64,000 nt of DNA, taken from assembly GCF_046098205.1 (NCBI RefSeq), contig NZ_JBJURJ010000010.1:1-64000 (forward strand), written 5' to 3'. Below are positions 33,893 through 42,288 of the stretch, one piece after another. The stretch comes from Paenibacillus_AR mesotrionivorans. GTDB taxonomy: Bacteria > Bacillota > Bacilli > Paenibacillales > NBRC-103111. Position 1 is the stretch's first letter. Each line of letters opens with the position of its first letter. A model generated the notes under the pieces. That model saw only the letters and a list, made by a program, of their open reading frames with translations, searched no databases and was not told the DNA's origin. A program made the translations under genes and the position numbers.

Positions 33893-34309
33893 CTACGTTC
33901 GCTTCACTGCAGCAACCGCCTCAATTTCCACCAATTGATGCTCATATCCCAGGAGAGTTACCCCTGTCAGCGTGCTGGGCACATTATGCTCCCCCAGCTC
34001 CTCCCGGACGGTGCGCCATACCTTCACCAGATCGGACCTGTCCGCAGCCGCCACCAGAATCCGGGTATACACCAGATCCTTAAGAGCAGCGCCGCTTTCG
34101 TGAAGCACGGCCTTGATATTGTCCACACAGAGCTTAGCTTGTTCCTCGTAACCCGCTCCCTCCGGTATGGTCCGGTCCTGATCCAGCGGGCAGGCACCTG
34201 CCAGAAACAGCACATCCATTCCCGCAGGAATGTTGGCCGCGTAAGGATAATCCACCGAGGCCAAGGATGGAATATTGCCGGGTTGGATAAACGTAACCTT
34301 GGGTTCCAT
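33893..34309 (-). CDS. RidA-family protein
   Basis: The start at 34309 has AAGGAG upstream; the open frame extends further but without a site. The 138-residue protein belongs to the RidA/YjgF/UK114 family, which hydrolyses reactive enamine/imine intermediates. Visible family features are LFLAGACPLDQD (about residues 34-45), YEEQAKLCVDNIKAVLHESGAALKDLVYTRILVA and a late VEIEAVAAV. It lies 43 bp after yaaA on the same strand. Confidence 0.9.
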   Translation of the reverse strand: MEPKVTFIQPGNIPSLASVDYPYAANIPAGMDVLFLAGACPLDQDRTIPEGAGYEEQAKLCVDNIKAVLHESGAALKDLVYTRILVAAADRSDLVKVWRTVREELGEHNVPSTLTGVTLLGYEHQLVEIEAVAAVKRT

Positions 34310-34352
34310 TTCGTTCTTCTCCTTTCTGATTCCGGTTGCCCATGTGTCTTTG

Positions 34353-35111
34353 TCATTCCGCAGCCTTGCTTTTTTGAATAAACACAAACTTCTCCCCGTC
34401 CGACAGCTCCTCCACGAAAACGAAGTCCATCCGGTCGAAGCCCTTGATGTCCTCCACCGACTTGATCCGGCGTTCGGCCATATACCGGACCATCTCCCCT
34501 CTGGCCATTTTGACCAGGGTGGCCTTCTCCACCACCTTGCCGCCCATCCGAACCCCAAACACACAGGTGATAAACCGGATGCCCTGCCCCACATAGGGGG
34601 AGATGCACTTGCTGTATTCCTTGGAGGCCAGGTTGACAATGACGCGGGTCTCGGCAAACAGCTGATCCGCCAGCTTCCGGTTCCAGAAAGCGTACAGGGA
34701 ATTCAGCTCCGGCCCGTTCAGCTTCGCCTGCATCTCCAGCCGGTACGGCACCACCCCGTCGAAGGGCTGCACCATCCCGTAAAAGCCGGACAATATCCGC
34801 AGATGCTCCTGCAGATAATCCAGCTCCTCCGTCTGAAGCACCGCGGGAGCCATGTACTGGTACTGGATGCCCTCATAGGAGAAAATAGCCGGGGTCAGTC
34901 CACGCCGCAGATCCATGCTCCGGATACGTTCGTAATTCAGCTCTGCAATGGCGTCATTGCAGCTCCAGATGGCCTTTGCCTCTTCATAACGAAGCTCCTT
35001 CAGGTGCGCCAGAAGAGTTTCGGTCTCATCCATAAACTGCGGCAGCCGTTTGCCGGCAAAAATATCATTGTCCGTTTTCATTTTTTTGGCTGGTGAAATG
35101 ATGATCCTCAT
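34353..35111 (-). CDS. yaaA: Peroxide stress protein YaaA
   Basis: The 252-residue protein belongs to the YaaA/DUF328 family, which limits iron-dependent DNA and protein damage during hydrogen-peroxide stress in E. coli. It shows the typical start MRIIISPAKKM, and later GFYGMVQPFDGVVPYRLEM and VNLASKEYSKCI. The length matches the family (~250). Its start overlaps the stop of padR by 4 bp (ATGA), so the two are co-translated. The palindrome before padR therefore probably controls yaaA as well. Confidence 0.95.
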   Translation of the reverse strand: MRIIISPAKKMKTDNDIFAGKRLPQFMDETETLLAHLKELRYEEAKAIWSCNDAIAELNYERIRSMDLRRGLTPAIFSYEGIQYQYMAPAVLQTEELDYLQEHLRILSGFYGMVQPFDGVVPYRLEMQAKLNGPELNSLYAFWNRKLADQLFAETRVIVNLASKEYSKCISPYVGQGIRFITCVFGVRMGGKVVEKATLVKMARGEMVRYMAERRIKSVEDIKGFDRMDFVFVEELSDGEKFVFIQKSKAAE

Positions 35112-35677
35112 GATGGCTCCTGTCCCTCATCCTGTGTTTCCTGCAGCAGCTTCAACGCCTCGTCCGCCCACTCCAGATACGCATTGTAAATCCGCTCCCC
35201 GAACAAAACTGTGATATAGAAGAACAGATGATCCTGATCCTCCCCCATCACCCGCTGCAAATTCCCTTTGAACATCTCGATCATCTTCAGATTTTCCGTA
35301 TGGCGGGTCTTGAAGGCGTCAATCCGTTTGGCGCTTTCCTCCACCGGAACCAGGCTGCCAAAAAACAGCTTCAGCAGAATTTCGTACTTGGTATACTCCT
35401 TCTGCTCGGGAACCTTCAGCCACCGGGTCAGCTCCCCCCGCCCCGCTTCGGTAATGGAGTAGAGATTGCGCTCCGGGCCTTTGCTCTCTTCGCTGACCCG
35501 CTTGGTCACCAATCCCTCCTGCTCCAGCTTGGCCAGTGTGGGATAAATCTGTCCGTACCCGATTTCCCAGAAGCTTGCGATCATATAATCCGCCCGCTTC
35601 TTGATGTCATAACCGCTTAAATCCTCGTGGTTCAACAAGCCCAGAATAATATAGACTGTTGTGTTCTCCTTGGCCAT
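35108..35677 (-). CDS. PadR-family transcriptional regulator
   Basis: The 189-residue PadR protein has an N-terminal winged helix (IILGLLNHEDLSGYDIKKRADYMI, GQIYPTLAKLEQEGLVTKR) and a C-terminal helical dimerisation domain of the Vir_act_alpha_C type. It is first in the padR-yaaA-ridA run. ATATCA-AAA-TGATAT lies 13 bp upstream of its start and is a likely autoregulatory site. Confidence 0.92.
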   Translation of the reverse strand: MAKENTTVYIILGLLNHEDLSGYDIKKRADYMIASFWEIGYGQIYPTLAKLEQEGLVTKRVSEESKGPERNLYSITEAGRGELTRWLKVPEQKEYTKYEILLKLFFGSLVPVEESAKRIDAFKTRHTENLKMIEMFKGNLQRVMGEDQDHLFFYITVLFGERIYNAYLEWADEALKLLQETQDEGQEPS

Positions 35678-35690
35678 TCCGCCGCCCCTT

Positions 35691-35705
35691 ATATCAAAAT
35701 GATAT
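35691..35705. promoter_or_regulatory. Candidate PadR operator
   Basis: A perfect inverted repeat, ATATCA and TGATAT with a 3-bp spacer, sits just upstream of the padR-yaaA operon, close enough to the ribosome site to block transcription start or elongation. Confidence 0.55.
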
Positions 35706-35710
35706 GCGGA

Positions 35711-36469
35711 TTATAGCCCTTTTGATAGAGGACTGTCAATTGGTGCGCGCCTGCCCAGTCCGATGCGAATCGCACCTTTGTGGCAGCCGTCCACACAATT
35801 CCGGCACAGGATACATTCATCATGATCCATCCGTTCTTCCTTGACCATCCGGCTCACCGGGAGGCTCATGGGGCAGGTCTTGTCACAGGCCTTGCACGAC
35901 ACACACTGGGAGGCGGCAGCCTCCAGGCGGAGGGAAGGATACCCAAGCTTATTCTTGATCCGGCTGCCGATGACCATAAAGGGTGCCATCCAGCATAGGG
36001 AATGGCAGAAGGAGCGCCGCCCGAACACAAGAGCTGTGCCCGCAATCAGCCCCACAACCAGGAAGTACGTGATGTACCCGTAGTTATTGGAGACCGAAAT
36101 GCCATGGTCCGTGAAATAAAAGGGCTGTACCTTCCTGATCCCCCCTGCCGAGATGAACCCTGCAAGAATGGACCCCACCCAAGGCGTCCACACCCAATAC
36201 TTGATTCGGTTCTGCCTGGGGCCGGTCGGTTTGCCGTTTATCTCCCCGCAGGCCTCCTGCAAACCTCCCGCCGGACAGATCCAGCCGCAGAAGGCTCTGC
36301 CGAAGATCAATGAGGTCAAGAACAGCGCCGCGAACAACAGGAAGCTGCCGGAGGCAATCCCCGCAAAGCTTCCTTGGACAATGAGATAAGGAGAGAAATA
36401 GTTCAGTGTAAGGGGAAACACCAGCGTGGAGATAAGAAGAATGGCCTTCCGGATTTTTTGAGCCTTCAT
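35711..36469 (-). CDS. 4Fe-4S membrane protein, NapH/CcoG-like
   Basis: The start at 36469 has AAAGGA upstream. The 252-residue protein has about four transmembrane segments, the membrane motif AFCGWICPAGGLQEACG (about residues 57-73) and a paired ferredoxin tail, CVSCKACDKTCP and CILCRNCVDGCHKG, that would hold two [4Fe-4S] clusters. Such proteins pass electrons from the quinol pool or assist cofactor assembly. The partner is not encoded nearby. A strong sigma-A promoter overlapped by a palindrome lies upstream. Confidence 0.87.
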   Translation of the reverse strand: MKAQKIRKAILLISTLVFPLTLNYFSPYLIVQGSFAGIASGSFLLFAALFLTSLIFGRAFCGWICPAGGLQEACGEINGKPTGPRQNRIKYWVWTPWVGSILAGFISAGGIRKVQPFYFTDHGISVSNNYGYITYFLVVGLIAGTALVFGRRSFCHSLCWMAPFMVIGSRIKNKLGYPSLRLEAAASQCVSCKACDKTCPMSLPVSRMVKEERMDHDECILCRNCVDGCHKGAIRIGLGRRAPIDSPLSKGL

Positions 36470-36513
36470 AACCGCATGTTCCTTTCTGCTGAAGAAGCAT
36501 TCCTGATGAGTCA

Positions 36514-36542
36514 ACTATATTATGTTGATATAGTATTGTCAA
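36514..36542 (-). promoter_or_regulatory. Sigma-A promoter with overlapping palindrome
   Basis: On the minus strand, TTGACA (36537-36542), 17 bp, then TATAGT (36514-36519). ACTATAT and ATATAGT form a perfect inverted repeat with a 7-bp spacer at 36514-36534. It spans the -10 and most of the promoter spacer, so a bound repressor would block the promoter of the Fe-S gene. Confidence 0.75.
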
Positions 36543-36599
36543 TGATGATTTGCCCCCCATGAACTACATAAACCTGCGGGATATGGAGATAGTAAACCC

Positions 36600-36656
36600 A
36601 TGAAACAACTCAGCAAAGCCGGGCTATTCCGGTATTTGCCTAAGGGGATTTACTGA
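36600..36656 (+). CDS. Possible 18-residue leader peptide
   Basis: A small frame encodes MKQLSKAGLFRYLPKGIY and stops 1 bp before the ATG of the amino-acid permease. ATGGAG lies about 13 bp upstream. The ribosome site of the permease is inside its last codons, so its translation could couple to or tune the permease. It is very short and could be chance. Confidence 0.3.
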   Translation: MKQLSKAGLFRYLPKGIY

Positions 36657-36657
36657 C

Positions 36658-38094
36658 ATGGCTCAACATGGCAAGGCTCCTCAACAGGAGAAGCTGCTTC
36701 CTTGGTGGCAATTGTCACTGCTTGGCGTTGCCTGTACAGTCGGTACAGGTTTTTTTCTGGGCTCTGCTATTGCTATTGAGATCGGCGGACCGTCCGTGCT
36801 GTTCAACTACGCTTTGGCCGCTGTCGGCACCTTTCTGGTATTCGACCAGCTGGCCCGAATGACGGCGGACCATCCCATGGAAGGCTCCTTCCGCTCCTAT
36901 GCCGGAAAAGCCTATGGCCGTTGGGCCGGCTTCAGCAGCGGCTGGGTTTATTGGTCCGCTGAGCTCCTGATTATGGGCAGCCAGCTGACGGCCTTGTCCT
37001 TGTTCAGCCGGTTCTGGTTTCCGGCGGTGCCCATGTGGTGCTTTGCCGCGGGCTTCGGGTTGCTGGGACTGCTGGTAATTATTTGGGGAACCAAGGTATT
37101 CGACAGGCTGGAGAATACGCTGGCTGTGATGAAAACGGCCGCCATCCTGATGTTTCTGATTATTGCCGGATTGGCGCTGGCAGGGGTGCTTACCCCCAAG
37201 GAGCATGGTGCGGCCATGCCGGGTGAATGGCTGCCCAAAAGCTACACCGGACTTTGGTCGGCGCTGATCTTTTCCTTTTATGCCTTCGGGGGGATTGAGG
37301 TCATCGGGCTTCTGACTACCCGGCTGAAGAAGCCGGAGGATGCCCCGAAGTCGGGAAAGGTGATGCTCCTGGCCCTTGCTGTGCTGTATGTTTTGTCCAT
37401 TGGGTTTGTCCTGCTGCTGGAGCCCTGGACCTCGTATACCTCCGATGAAAGCCCGTTTATCATATCCCTGGCTGAATACAATCTGCCTTTTGTCCCCCAT
37501 CTGTTTAATGCCGTACTGATTGTCGCCGGATTTTCCACCATGACCGCCTCCCTGTTCGCCGTCACCACCATGGTGGTCACTCTGGCCAAGGATCATGACG
37601 CACCGGCGGTTTTTGCCGGGAAAGCAGGCGGAAACGGCAAAAAGCCCTTAACTGCCGTGGGTTTGTCGGCAGCAGGCTTGACCGCTTCTGTAGTATTCGC
37701 ACTCCTTATGCCGGAGAGTGTGTATGAATATTTGACGACGGCAGCAGGCATTATGCTGTTGTACAACTGGTTTTTTATTCTGGTAACGGCAAGGCGGCTG
37801 CTTCCGGCCACGCCCATGATGCGTACGAAGCAGTTCGCCGGTATGGCGCTGATCGCACTGGCGGTTTTGGGCACCCTGTTCCACAGCATCAGCCGTCCAG
37901 GCTTCTTCATCAGCCTGGGCTTCACCGGAGTTATCGCTGCTATCACCTTTTTGATGAAGCGGATCTGGAACGAACAGGACGGCGGGCCCTCAACCAAAGA
38001 GAAGCCGGAACGCCTCCACACCGAAGAAGATGCCGAAGCCGATAAGGGACAGGCCGGAAATCACCGACACCGCCACAAGGAGCCCGCGCGTTAA
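36658..38094 (+). CDS. APC-family amino-acid permease
   Basis: The 478-residue protein has about twelve transmembrane segments and the APC-superfamily start (LLGVACTVGTGFFLGSAIAIEIGGPSVLFNYALAA) with the unwound G-x-G region of helix 1. It should import an amino acid with protons. AAGGGGA lies upstream. The last ~35 residues are hydrophilic and low in complexity (HTEEDAEADKGQAGNHRHRH). They are encoded opposite the end of the lysE-like gene, with which it overlaps by 105 bp. The substrate is unknown. Confidence 0.9.
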   Translation: MAQHGKAPQQEKLLPWWQLSLLGVACTVGTGFFLGSAIAIEIGGPSVLFNYALAAVGTFLVFDQLARMTADHPMEGSFRSYAGKAYGRWAGFSSGWVYWSAELLIMGSQLTALSLFSRFWFPAVPMWCFAAGFGLLGLLVIIWGTKVFDRLENTLAVMKTAAILMFLIIAGLALAGVLTPKEHGAAMPGEWLPKSYTGLWSALIFSFYAFGGIEVIGLLTTRLKKPEDAPKSGKVMLLALAVLYVLSIGFVLLLEPWTSYTSDESPFIISLAEYNLPFVPHLFNAVLIVAGFSTMTASLFAVTTMVVTLAKDHDAPAVFAGKAGGNGKKPLTAVGLSAAGLTASVVFALLMPESVYEYLTTAAGIMLLYNWFFILVTARRLLPATPMMRTKQFAGMALIALAVLGTLFHSISRPGFFISLGFTGVIAAITFLMKRIWNEQDGGPSTKEKPERLHTEEDAEADKGQAGNHRHRHKEPAR

Positions 38095-38616
38095 AAACCG
38101 GCGGAAGGCACTGGCCATCAGCGCCATCAATACATCCCACAGCATAATCCCGGCCATGATGGCACCGCTGTACAGCAGGACCTCTCGGGCTTCGTATTTG
38201 GCGATCATATCCGCCAGAACCGAGCCGTATATCCCCAACCAGAACAGGATGGACATGGGATTGGAGACAGACAGCAGAAACCCTGACAGAAACGACTTTA
38301 TAGGCGCCTCGCCGCCTCCCCGGTAGGAATCTCCTTGTTTGCCGGCATGAAGCAGGCTTTCGATACCCGTATAGGTCAGGACAAAACAGCCGAACAGCCA
38401 CAGGAAGGTTTTCATAAACGGTTCATTCAAAAAATGGATGACGCCAAAATAAACCAGCAGCATAAAGGCACCGTCGGCAAGCATGGCCCCAAGCCCCACC
38501 AGCCATGCATGCCAGAAACCGCTGCGGATGCCCCGCTCCATCTGCGCCGTATTAATGGGGCCGATCGGAGCGGCCAACGATAGACCCAACAGAAAATGGC
38601 TGAACAATACGGCCAT
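37990..38616 (-). CDS. LysE-family amino-acid exporter
   Basis: The start at 38616 has GGAGGTGG upstream. The 208-residue protein has the LysE/RhtB pattern of about six transmembrane segments: FSHFLLGLSLAAPIGPINTAQM at the start, GFWHAWLVGLGAMLADGAFMLLVYFG, and SFLSGFLLSVSNPMSILFW. It should export an amino acid or similar metabolite. It converges on the APC permease with a 105-bp overlap. An importer and an exporter share one DNA stretch, which would make their transcripts antisense to each other. Confidence 0.9.
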   Translation of the reverse strand: MAVLFSHFLLGLSLAAPIGPINTAQMERGIRSGFWHAWLVGLGAMLADGAFMLLVYFGVIHFLNEPFMKTFLWLFGCFVLTYTGIESLLHAGKQGDSYRGGGEAPIKSFLSGFLLSVSNPMSILFWLGIYGSVLADMIAKYEAREVLLYSGAIMAGIMLWDVLMALMASAFRRFLTRGLLVAVSVISGLSLIGFGIFFGVEAFRLLFG

Positions 38617-38742
38617 TTCACACCACCTCCCATATTCCTCATAAGAGGATATGCGGCTGCCCGGGCTCGTACCACAGTAATCTGGGATTCGTTTCGGCGC
38701 CACCGGGTAGGGCGATTACCCGTAATTGAAGGAGGGAAAAAC

Positions 38743-39963
38743 ATGAGCGCGCCTAAGAAAAAGGACCTGCTGGCCATATCCTCCATACCGTTGATTATGA
38801 CCCTGGGAAACTCCATGCTGATACCGGTGCTTCCCGGCATGCGCAGCCAATTGAATGTCAGCTCCTTTCAGGTCAGTCTGATCATTACCGTCTATTCCGT
38901 TGTGGCGATATTCCTGATTCCGGTAGCAGGCTTTCTGTCCGATCGTTTCGGCAGAAAAAAGGTGATTGTGCCCAGCCTGATCCTTACCGGGCTCGGGGGG
39001 CTGCTCTGCGGGATTGCCTCCGTTTGGTTCGGGAACGCGTACCTGTGGATATTGGTGGGCCGGTTTATTCAGGGGATCGGCGCAGCGGGGGCGTTTCCCA
39101 TTGTTATGCCGCTGGTAGGGGACTTGTTTCAGGAGGAAGCCCAGGTCAGTGCAGGCTTAGGTATCGTCGAAACCTCCAATACCTTCGGCAAGGTGCTGAG
39201 CCCTATTCTGGGCTCCTTATTGGCCGCCCTGATTTGGTACGCCCCTTTTTGGGCCATCCCGGTGCTGTGTGCAGCCTCTCTCTTAATGGTATGGTTTATG
39301 GTCAAGGTGCCCAAAAAAAAGAGTCAGGACAAACCGCCCCGGATTCCGGATTTCTTCAAATCGGTTAAAACCCTGTTCAAGGAAAAAGGCCGCTGGCTGT
39401 ATGCCATCTTCGCTTTGGGCGGCATCAGCATGTTTGTGGTATTCGGCACCCTCTTTTATTTGTCGGAAATGCTGGAGGATGAACACGGGATGCATGGGGT
39501 GCTGAAGGGGAGTATGCTGGCGATACCGACTGCGGCGTTATGCATATGCTCCTTCGGAACAGGGAAGCTCATCGGGGACCACAAGAAACGGATGAAGTGG
39601 TTCAACCTGGCCGGTGTGGTCCTGCTCTCTGCCGCGGCGCTGGCCTGTGCCTGGTTTGGCGAAAACTCCCTCCTGCTGGATATGACCCTGATTTCATTAA
39701 GCTCCGCAGGGGTGGGCATTGCCCTGCCTTGTCTCGACGCCTTCATCACCGAGGGAATCGAAAAGGAGCAGCGCGGCACCGTCACCTCCTTCTACAGCAG
39801 CATGCGGTTCATCGGCGTTGCAGCCGGGCCTCCGGTTGCCTCTGTTATGCTGAAGCCATCAGCAGGTCCCTTCTTCTATCTGGCGGCGGGGTTAGGAGCC
39901 GTTGCGGTTCTGCTGTCCGCCTTCGCCCTCAAGCCGAAGGAAGATCAAGCGGCGGAAAGCTGA
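38743..39963 (+). CDS. MFS transporter, drug-efflux type
   Basis: The start at 38743 has GAAGGAGGG upstream. The 406-residue protein has about twelve transmembrane segments and the MFS loop motif A (GFLSDRFGRKKVIVPSL, about residues 65-81) between helices 2 and 3. IQGIGAAGAFPIVMPLVGDLF matches the family of proton-driven multidrug exporters. The ATG lies 127 bp from the divergent lysE-like start. The substrate cannot be told. Confidence 0.9.
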   Translation: MSAPKKKDLLAISSIPLIMTLGNSMLIPVLPGMRSQLNVSSFQVSLIITVYSVVAIFLIPVAGFLSDRFGRKKVIVPSLILTGLGGLLCGIASVWFGNAYLWILVGRFIQGIGAAGAFPIVMPLVGDLFQEEAQVSAGLGIVETSNTFGKVLSPILGSLLAALIWYAPFWAIPVLCAASLLMVWFMVKVPKKKSQDKPPRIPDFFKSVKTLFKEKGRWLYAIFALGGISMFVVFGTLFYLSEMLEDEHGMHGVLKGSMLAIPTAALCICSFGTGKLIGDHKKRMKWFNLAGVVLLSAAALACAWFGENSLLLDMTLISLSSAGVGIALPCLDAFITEGIEKEQRGTVTSFYSSMRFIGVAAGPPVASVMLKPSAGPFFYLAAGLGAVAVLLSAFALKPKEDQAAES

Positions 39964-39982
39964 CGAGAAGGAGGAGCAAATT

Positions 39983-40021
39983 AAAAAGCAGGGAGCACGA
40001 TCACCGTGCCTCCCTGCTTTT
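39983..40021. terminator. Bidirectional terminator
   Basis: AAAAAGCAGGGAGCACG pairs with CGTGCCTCCCTGCTTTT around a 5-nt loop, with one bulged base. It serves the MFS gene on the plus strand and the APH-like gene on the minus strand. Confidence 0.88.
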
Positions 40022-40105
40022 GGCCAGAATATAGAGCCCTTGTCTCCTCCATTGGAATATGCAGCGCAGGGGGAGACGGTATTAGAACGGCGCTCGGCCT
40101 ACCCG

Positions 40106-41176
40106 CTATCTGTCTGCCTCATACTCAAACGGCGCTTCGCAGGAGTAGATTTCATGGTAGAACCCCATATACGGAATATTCTCCTCCATACATTTGATCT
40201 TGTACAACAGCTCCTCATCACACTCCGGCTCTTCACCGTTATGCCGCATTACCTCAAAGGCATCCACGATGTTTTCCATCAGCACCGTTTGAATGAATAG
40301 TGGGAGTTGATCCAGCATCTGCTGCTCCAATCCGGTTTCGGACCGGTACCCTTCCAGCACGGCTGCAAAATACTCCTCCATAAACCGCCTGCGTTTCTCC
40401 GTATCCCGCTCGCGTTGGATCCAGCCCGTCCCATGTGTCCACAGATTGGCCAGATCGTACATGTACCAGCAGAAGCAGGAGTTGTCGAAATCGAACACGG
40501 TGATGTCTCCTGTATCGTAATCGATGTTGTAATTCCCGTCGCTGTAGTCAAAATGGACCATTCCGAACACTTCGCTGCTTCTGTCCAGGGCTTCCAGCGA
40601 AGCCAACAGCTCGGCCAGCTTCTCCCGGAGCAGAGATAAGGAGACAGGGATCAATTCACCGATGTAGCCCGTATTGTACTTGTCAAAAAAGGTATACCGG
40701 CGGCGGACTGGACGGTAACCCTTGGACAGGTGATGGAGCTTGCCCAGGGTTTTGCCGCAGTTGTAGAAATATTCGGTGAGGGGTGCACCCTCGCGGTAAC
40801 GGTAATGGTTTTCCGCCAGTGATTTGCCTCTGGCCTTGTGGAACAGGCAGATCAGGTAGGTGTGGCTCCCGAGTGTAATTTCCTCCGCCAGCTCCCCGCT
40901 GCGGGAGGGAATCACATCCGCCACACTGCCGCCGGTGGCCGCCAAATAACGGATGTATTCTGCCTCGGCCAACACATCCTGGCGGCTCCGGTCCGGTAAA
41001 TAGGCGATACGGAGTATTAGGGGCGCCACCCCCTCTTTCTCGCAGGTAAATACAATGTTGCGGCCTCCGTCATGGCCTTCGACCGGGCTGAATTCGTATC
41101 CTTCTAGCCCGTACAACTCCGAGATGGGCCCAAGGAAATGAGTCTTCGTGATGTGAACAACCTCGTTATGGTTCAA
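40106..41176 (-). CDS. APH/choline-kinase-like phosphotransferase
   Basis: The start is TTG with AAGGAGGAC upstream. The 356-residue protein has the aminoglycoside-phosphotransferase kinase fold: the catalytic loop FGMVHFDYSDGNYNID (about residues 210-225, with the Asp-x-x-x-x-Asn pair) and the metal-binding ITVFDFDNSCFCWYMYDLA. In this subfamily the substrate is often homoserine or another small alcohol; antibiotic resistance is possible but not supported. It stands alone, with a class C repeat element upstream. Confidence 0.87.
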   Translation of the reverse strand: MNHNEVVHITKTHFLGPISELYGLEGYEFSPVEGHDGGRNIVFTCEKEGVAPLILRIAYLPDRSRQDVLAEAEYIRYLAATGGSVADVIPSRSGELAEEITLGSHTYLICLFHKARGKSLAENHYRYREGAPLTEYFYNCGKTLGKLHHLSKGYRPVRRRYTFFDKYNTGYIGELIPVSLSLLREKLAELLASLEALDRSSEVFGMVHFDYSDGNYNIDYDTGDITVFDFDNSCFCWYMYDLANLWTHGTGWIQRERDTEKRRRFMEEYFAAVLEGYRSETGLEQQMLDQLPLFIQTVLMENIVDAFEVMRHNGEEPECDEELLYKIKCMEENIPYMGFYHEIYSCEAPFEYEADR

Positions 41177-41233
41177 ATGTGTCCTCCTTCGTGTTTTGGT
41201 AGTAAAGTAACCTTTGGGGTGCGGGTGCGCCCG

Positions 41234-41416
41234 TAACGGACCCCACAGACCTTATTTCGCCGAAATGACCACTTTTGGAAATGTTACGGACAGGAGAGCC
41301 CTTATTCACCCCAAATCCTCTTGTTATAAGGAGAATCGGGACAAATAAGGGCCGTGGAGTCCGCGAAAACAAGAAAATGATGATTCCGGACCAAATAAGC
41401 GCTGTGGGGTCCGTTA
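41234..41416. repeat. 183-bp four-motif palindromic element, class C
   Basis: Forward motifs start at 41234 and 41284 (TAACGGACCCCACAGACC and TTACGGACAGGAGAGCCC, each followed by TTATT). Inverted motifs end at 41366 and 41416 (AAATAAGGGCCGTGGAGTCC then GCGA; AAATAAGCGCTGTGGGGTCC then GTTA). Both spacings are 50 bp and the total is 183 bp, as in classes A and B, although the motif core differs. It lies upstream of the APH-like gene. Confidence 0.9.
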
Positions 41417-41525
41417 GCTAACCAAGCCTTGCGGCTACACCTCTCTGGGAGGTTTCCATCCCCCATCTGGCCTATGCTACTGGACCGGGTTATGGTGTTT
41501 GTGCGCTCCATTGCCTTGAACCGGG

Positions 41526-41850
41526 CTATGGAAGGGTGGCGGTTACCATAATCTCGATGGCATCCCACTGGATATTCTGGCGCAGCTCCGATTTTCCCAA
41601 GGAGCCTCCCCATACATGGTCGACCCTCAGCCCGGCCTGAGCAAACATCGCTTTTAGCTCAAACGGGAAATACCTCCGTTCCTTCACCTCAACCATCCGT
41701 TTTTCATATAATGCGGCGCATGGTTATCAAAAAAAGCTTGCCAGTTCGTTGTACTCCATTTTGGTACATCGCTCCCTTTAAACCAGATATTTCGAGCATA
41801 GTCCCCTCTTCCATTTTCCTCAAGGGCGAGTATTGCTATAAATAAAGCTT
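41526..41850 (-). pseudogene. Methyltransferase remnant with internal deletion
   Basis: On the minus strand, ARNIWFKGSDVPKWSTTNWQ and AFFDNHAPHYMKN resemble the N-terminus of a Bacillales class I methyltransferase. A frame change follows at about 41705. Then VKERRYFPFELKAMFAQAGL and DAIEIMVTATLP, ending at 41526, resemble its C-terminus. The SAM-binding core is gone. No good start codon or ribosome site remains. This accounts for most of the stretch between the class C element and padR. Confidence 0.6.
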
Positions 41851-41882
41851 CCGATTAAGCAGCCGCCAGAAGATCACACAGG

Positions 41883-41911
41883 TTGACATATATAGATCCT
41901 CGATATATATT
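41883..41911 (+). promoter_or_regulatory. Sigma-A promoter of padR-ftsW operon
   Basis: TTGACA (41883-41888), a 17-bp spacer, then TATATT (41906-41911). CGATATAT occurs at both 41901 and about 41926, and the AT-rich dyads here are candidate PadR sites. Confidence 0.75.
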
Positions 41912-41946
41912 CATATGTAGCTAATCGATATATGGAGGCACACGGA

Positions 41947-42288
41947 ATGGACAAGGGACTGATTGCCGGCAGCACCACGCTGCTGGTGTTGAAGCTGCTG
42001 GAGCATAAGGATATGTACGGGTACCAGATGATCGAGGAATTAGCCAAAAAATCCGACCAGACCTTCCACTTGAAGGCCGGCACCCTATACCCCATTCTCC
42101 ATGGCCTGGAGCAAAACGGGATGGTGACGTCCTATGACGAGCAGGCAGACGGCGGGCGTCTGCGCAAGTATTACCGGTTGACCTCCAAGGGCAAAGGCCA
42201 GCTAGCCGACAAAAAGCAGGAATGGCTGAAATACGCCCAGGCTGTCCAAAACATCTTGAATGAAGGTGCCACCTATGCCACCCATTGA
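41947..42288 (+). CDS. PadR-family transcriptional regulator
   Basis: The start at 41947 has GGAGG 8 bp upstream. The 113-residue protein is a short PadR regulator (MDKGLIAGSTTLLVLKLLEHKDMYGYQMIEEL; LKAGTLYPILHGLEQNGMVTSY). It overlaps the next gene by 14 bp. Pairing a small PadR with a HAAS-domain membrane protein is a recurrent Firmicutes arrangement. The same pairing recurs at 51809. Confidence 0.92.
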   Translation: MDKGLIAGSTTLLVLKLLEHKDMYGYQMIEELAKKSDQTFHLKAGTLYPILHGLEQNGMVTSYDEQADGGRLRKYYRLTSKGKGQLADKKQEWLKYAQAVQNILNEGATYATH

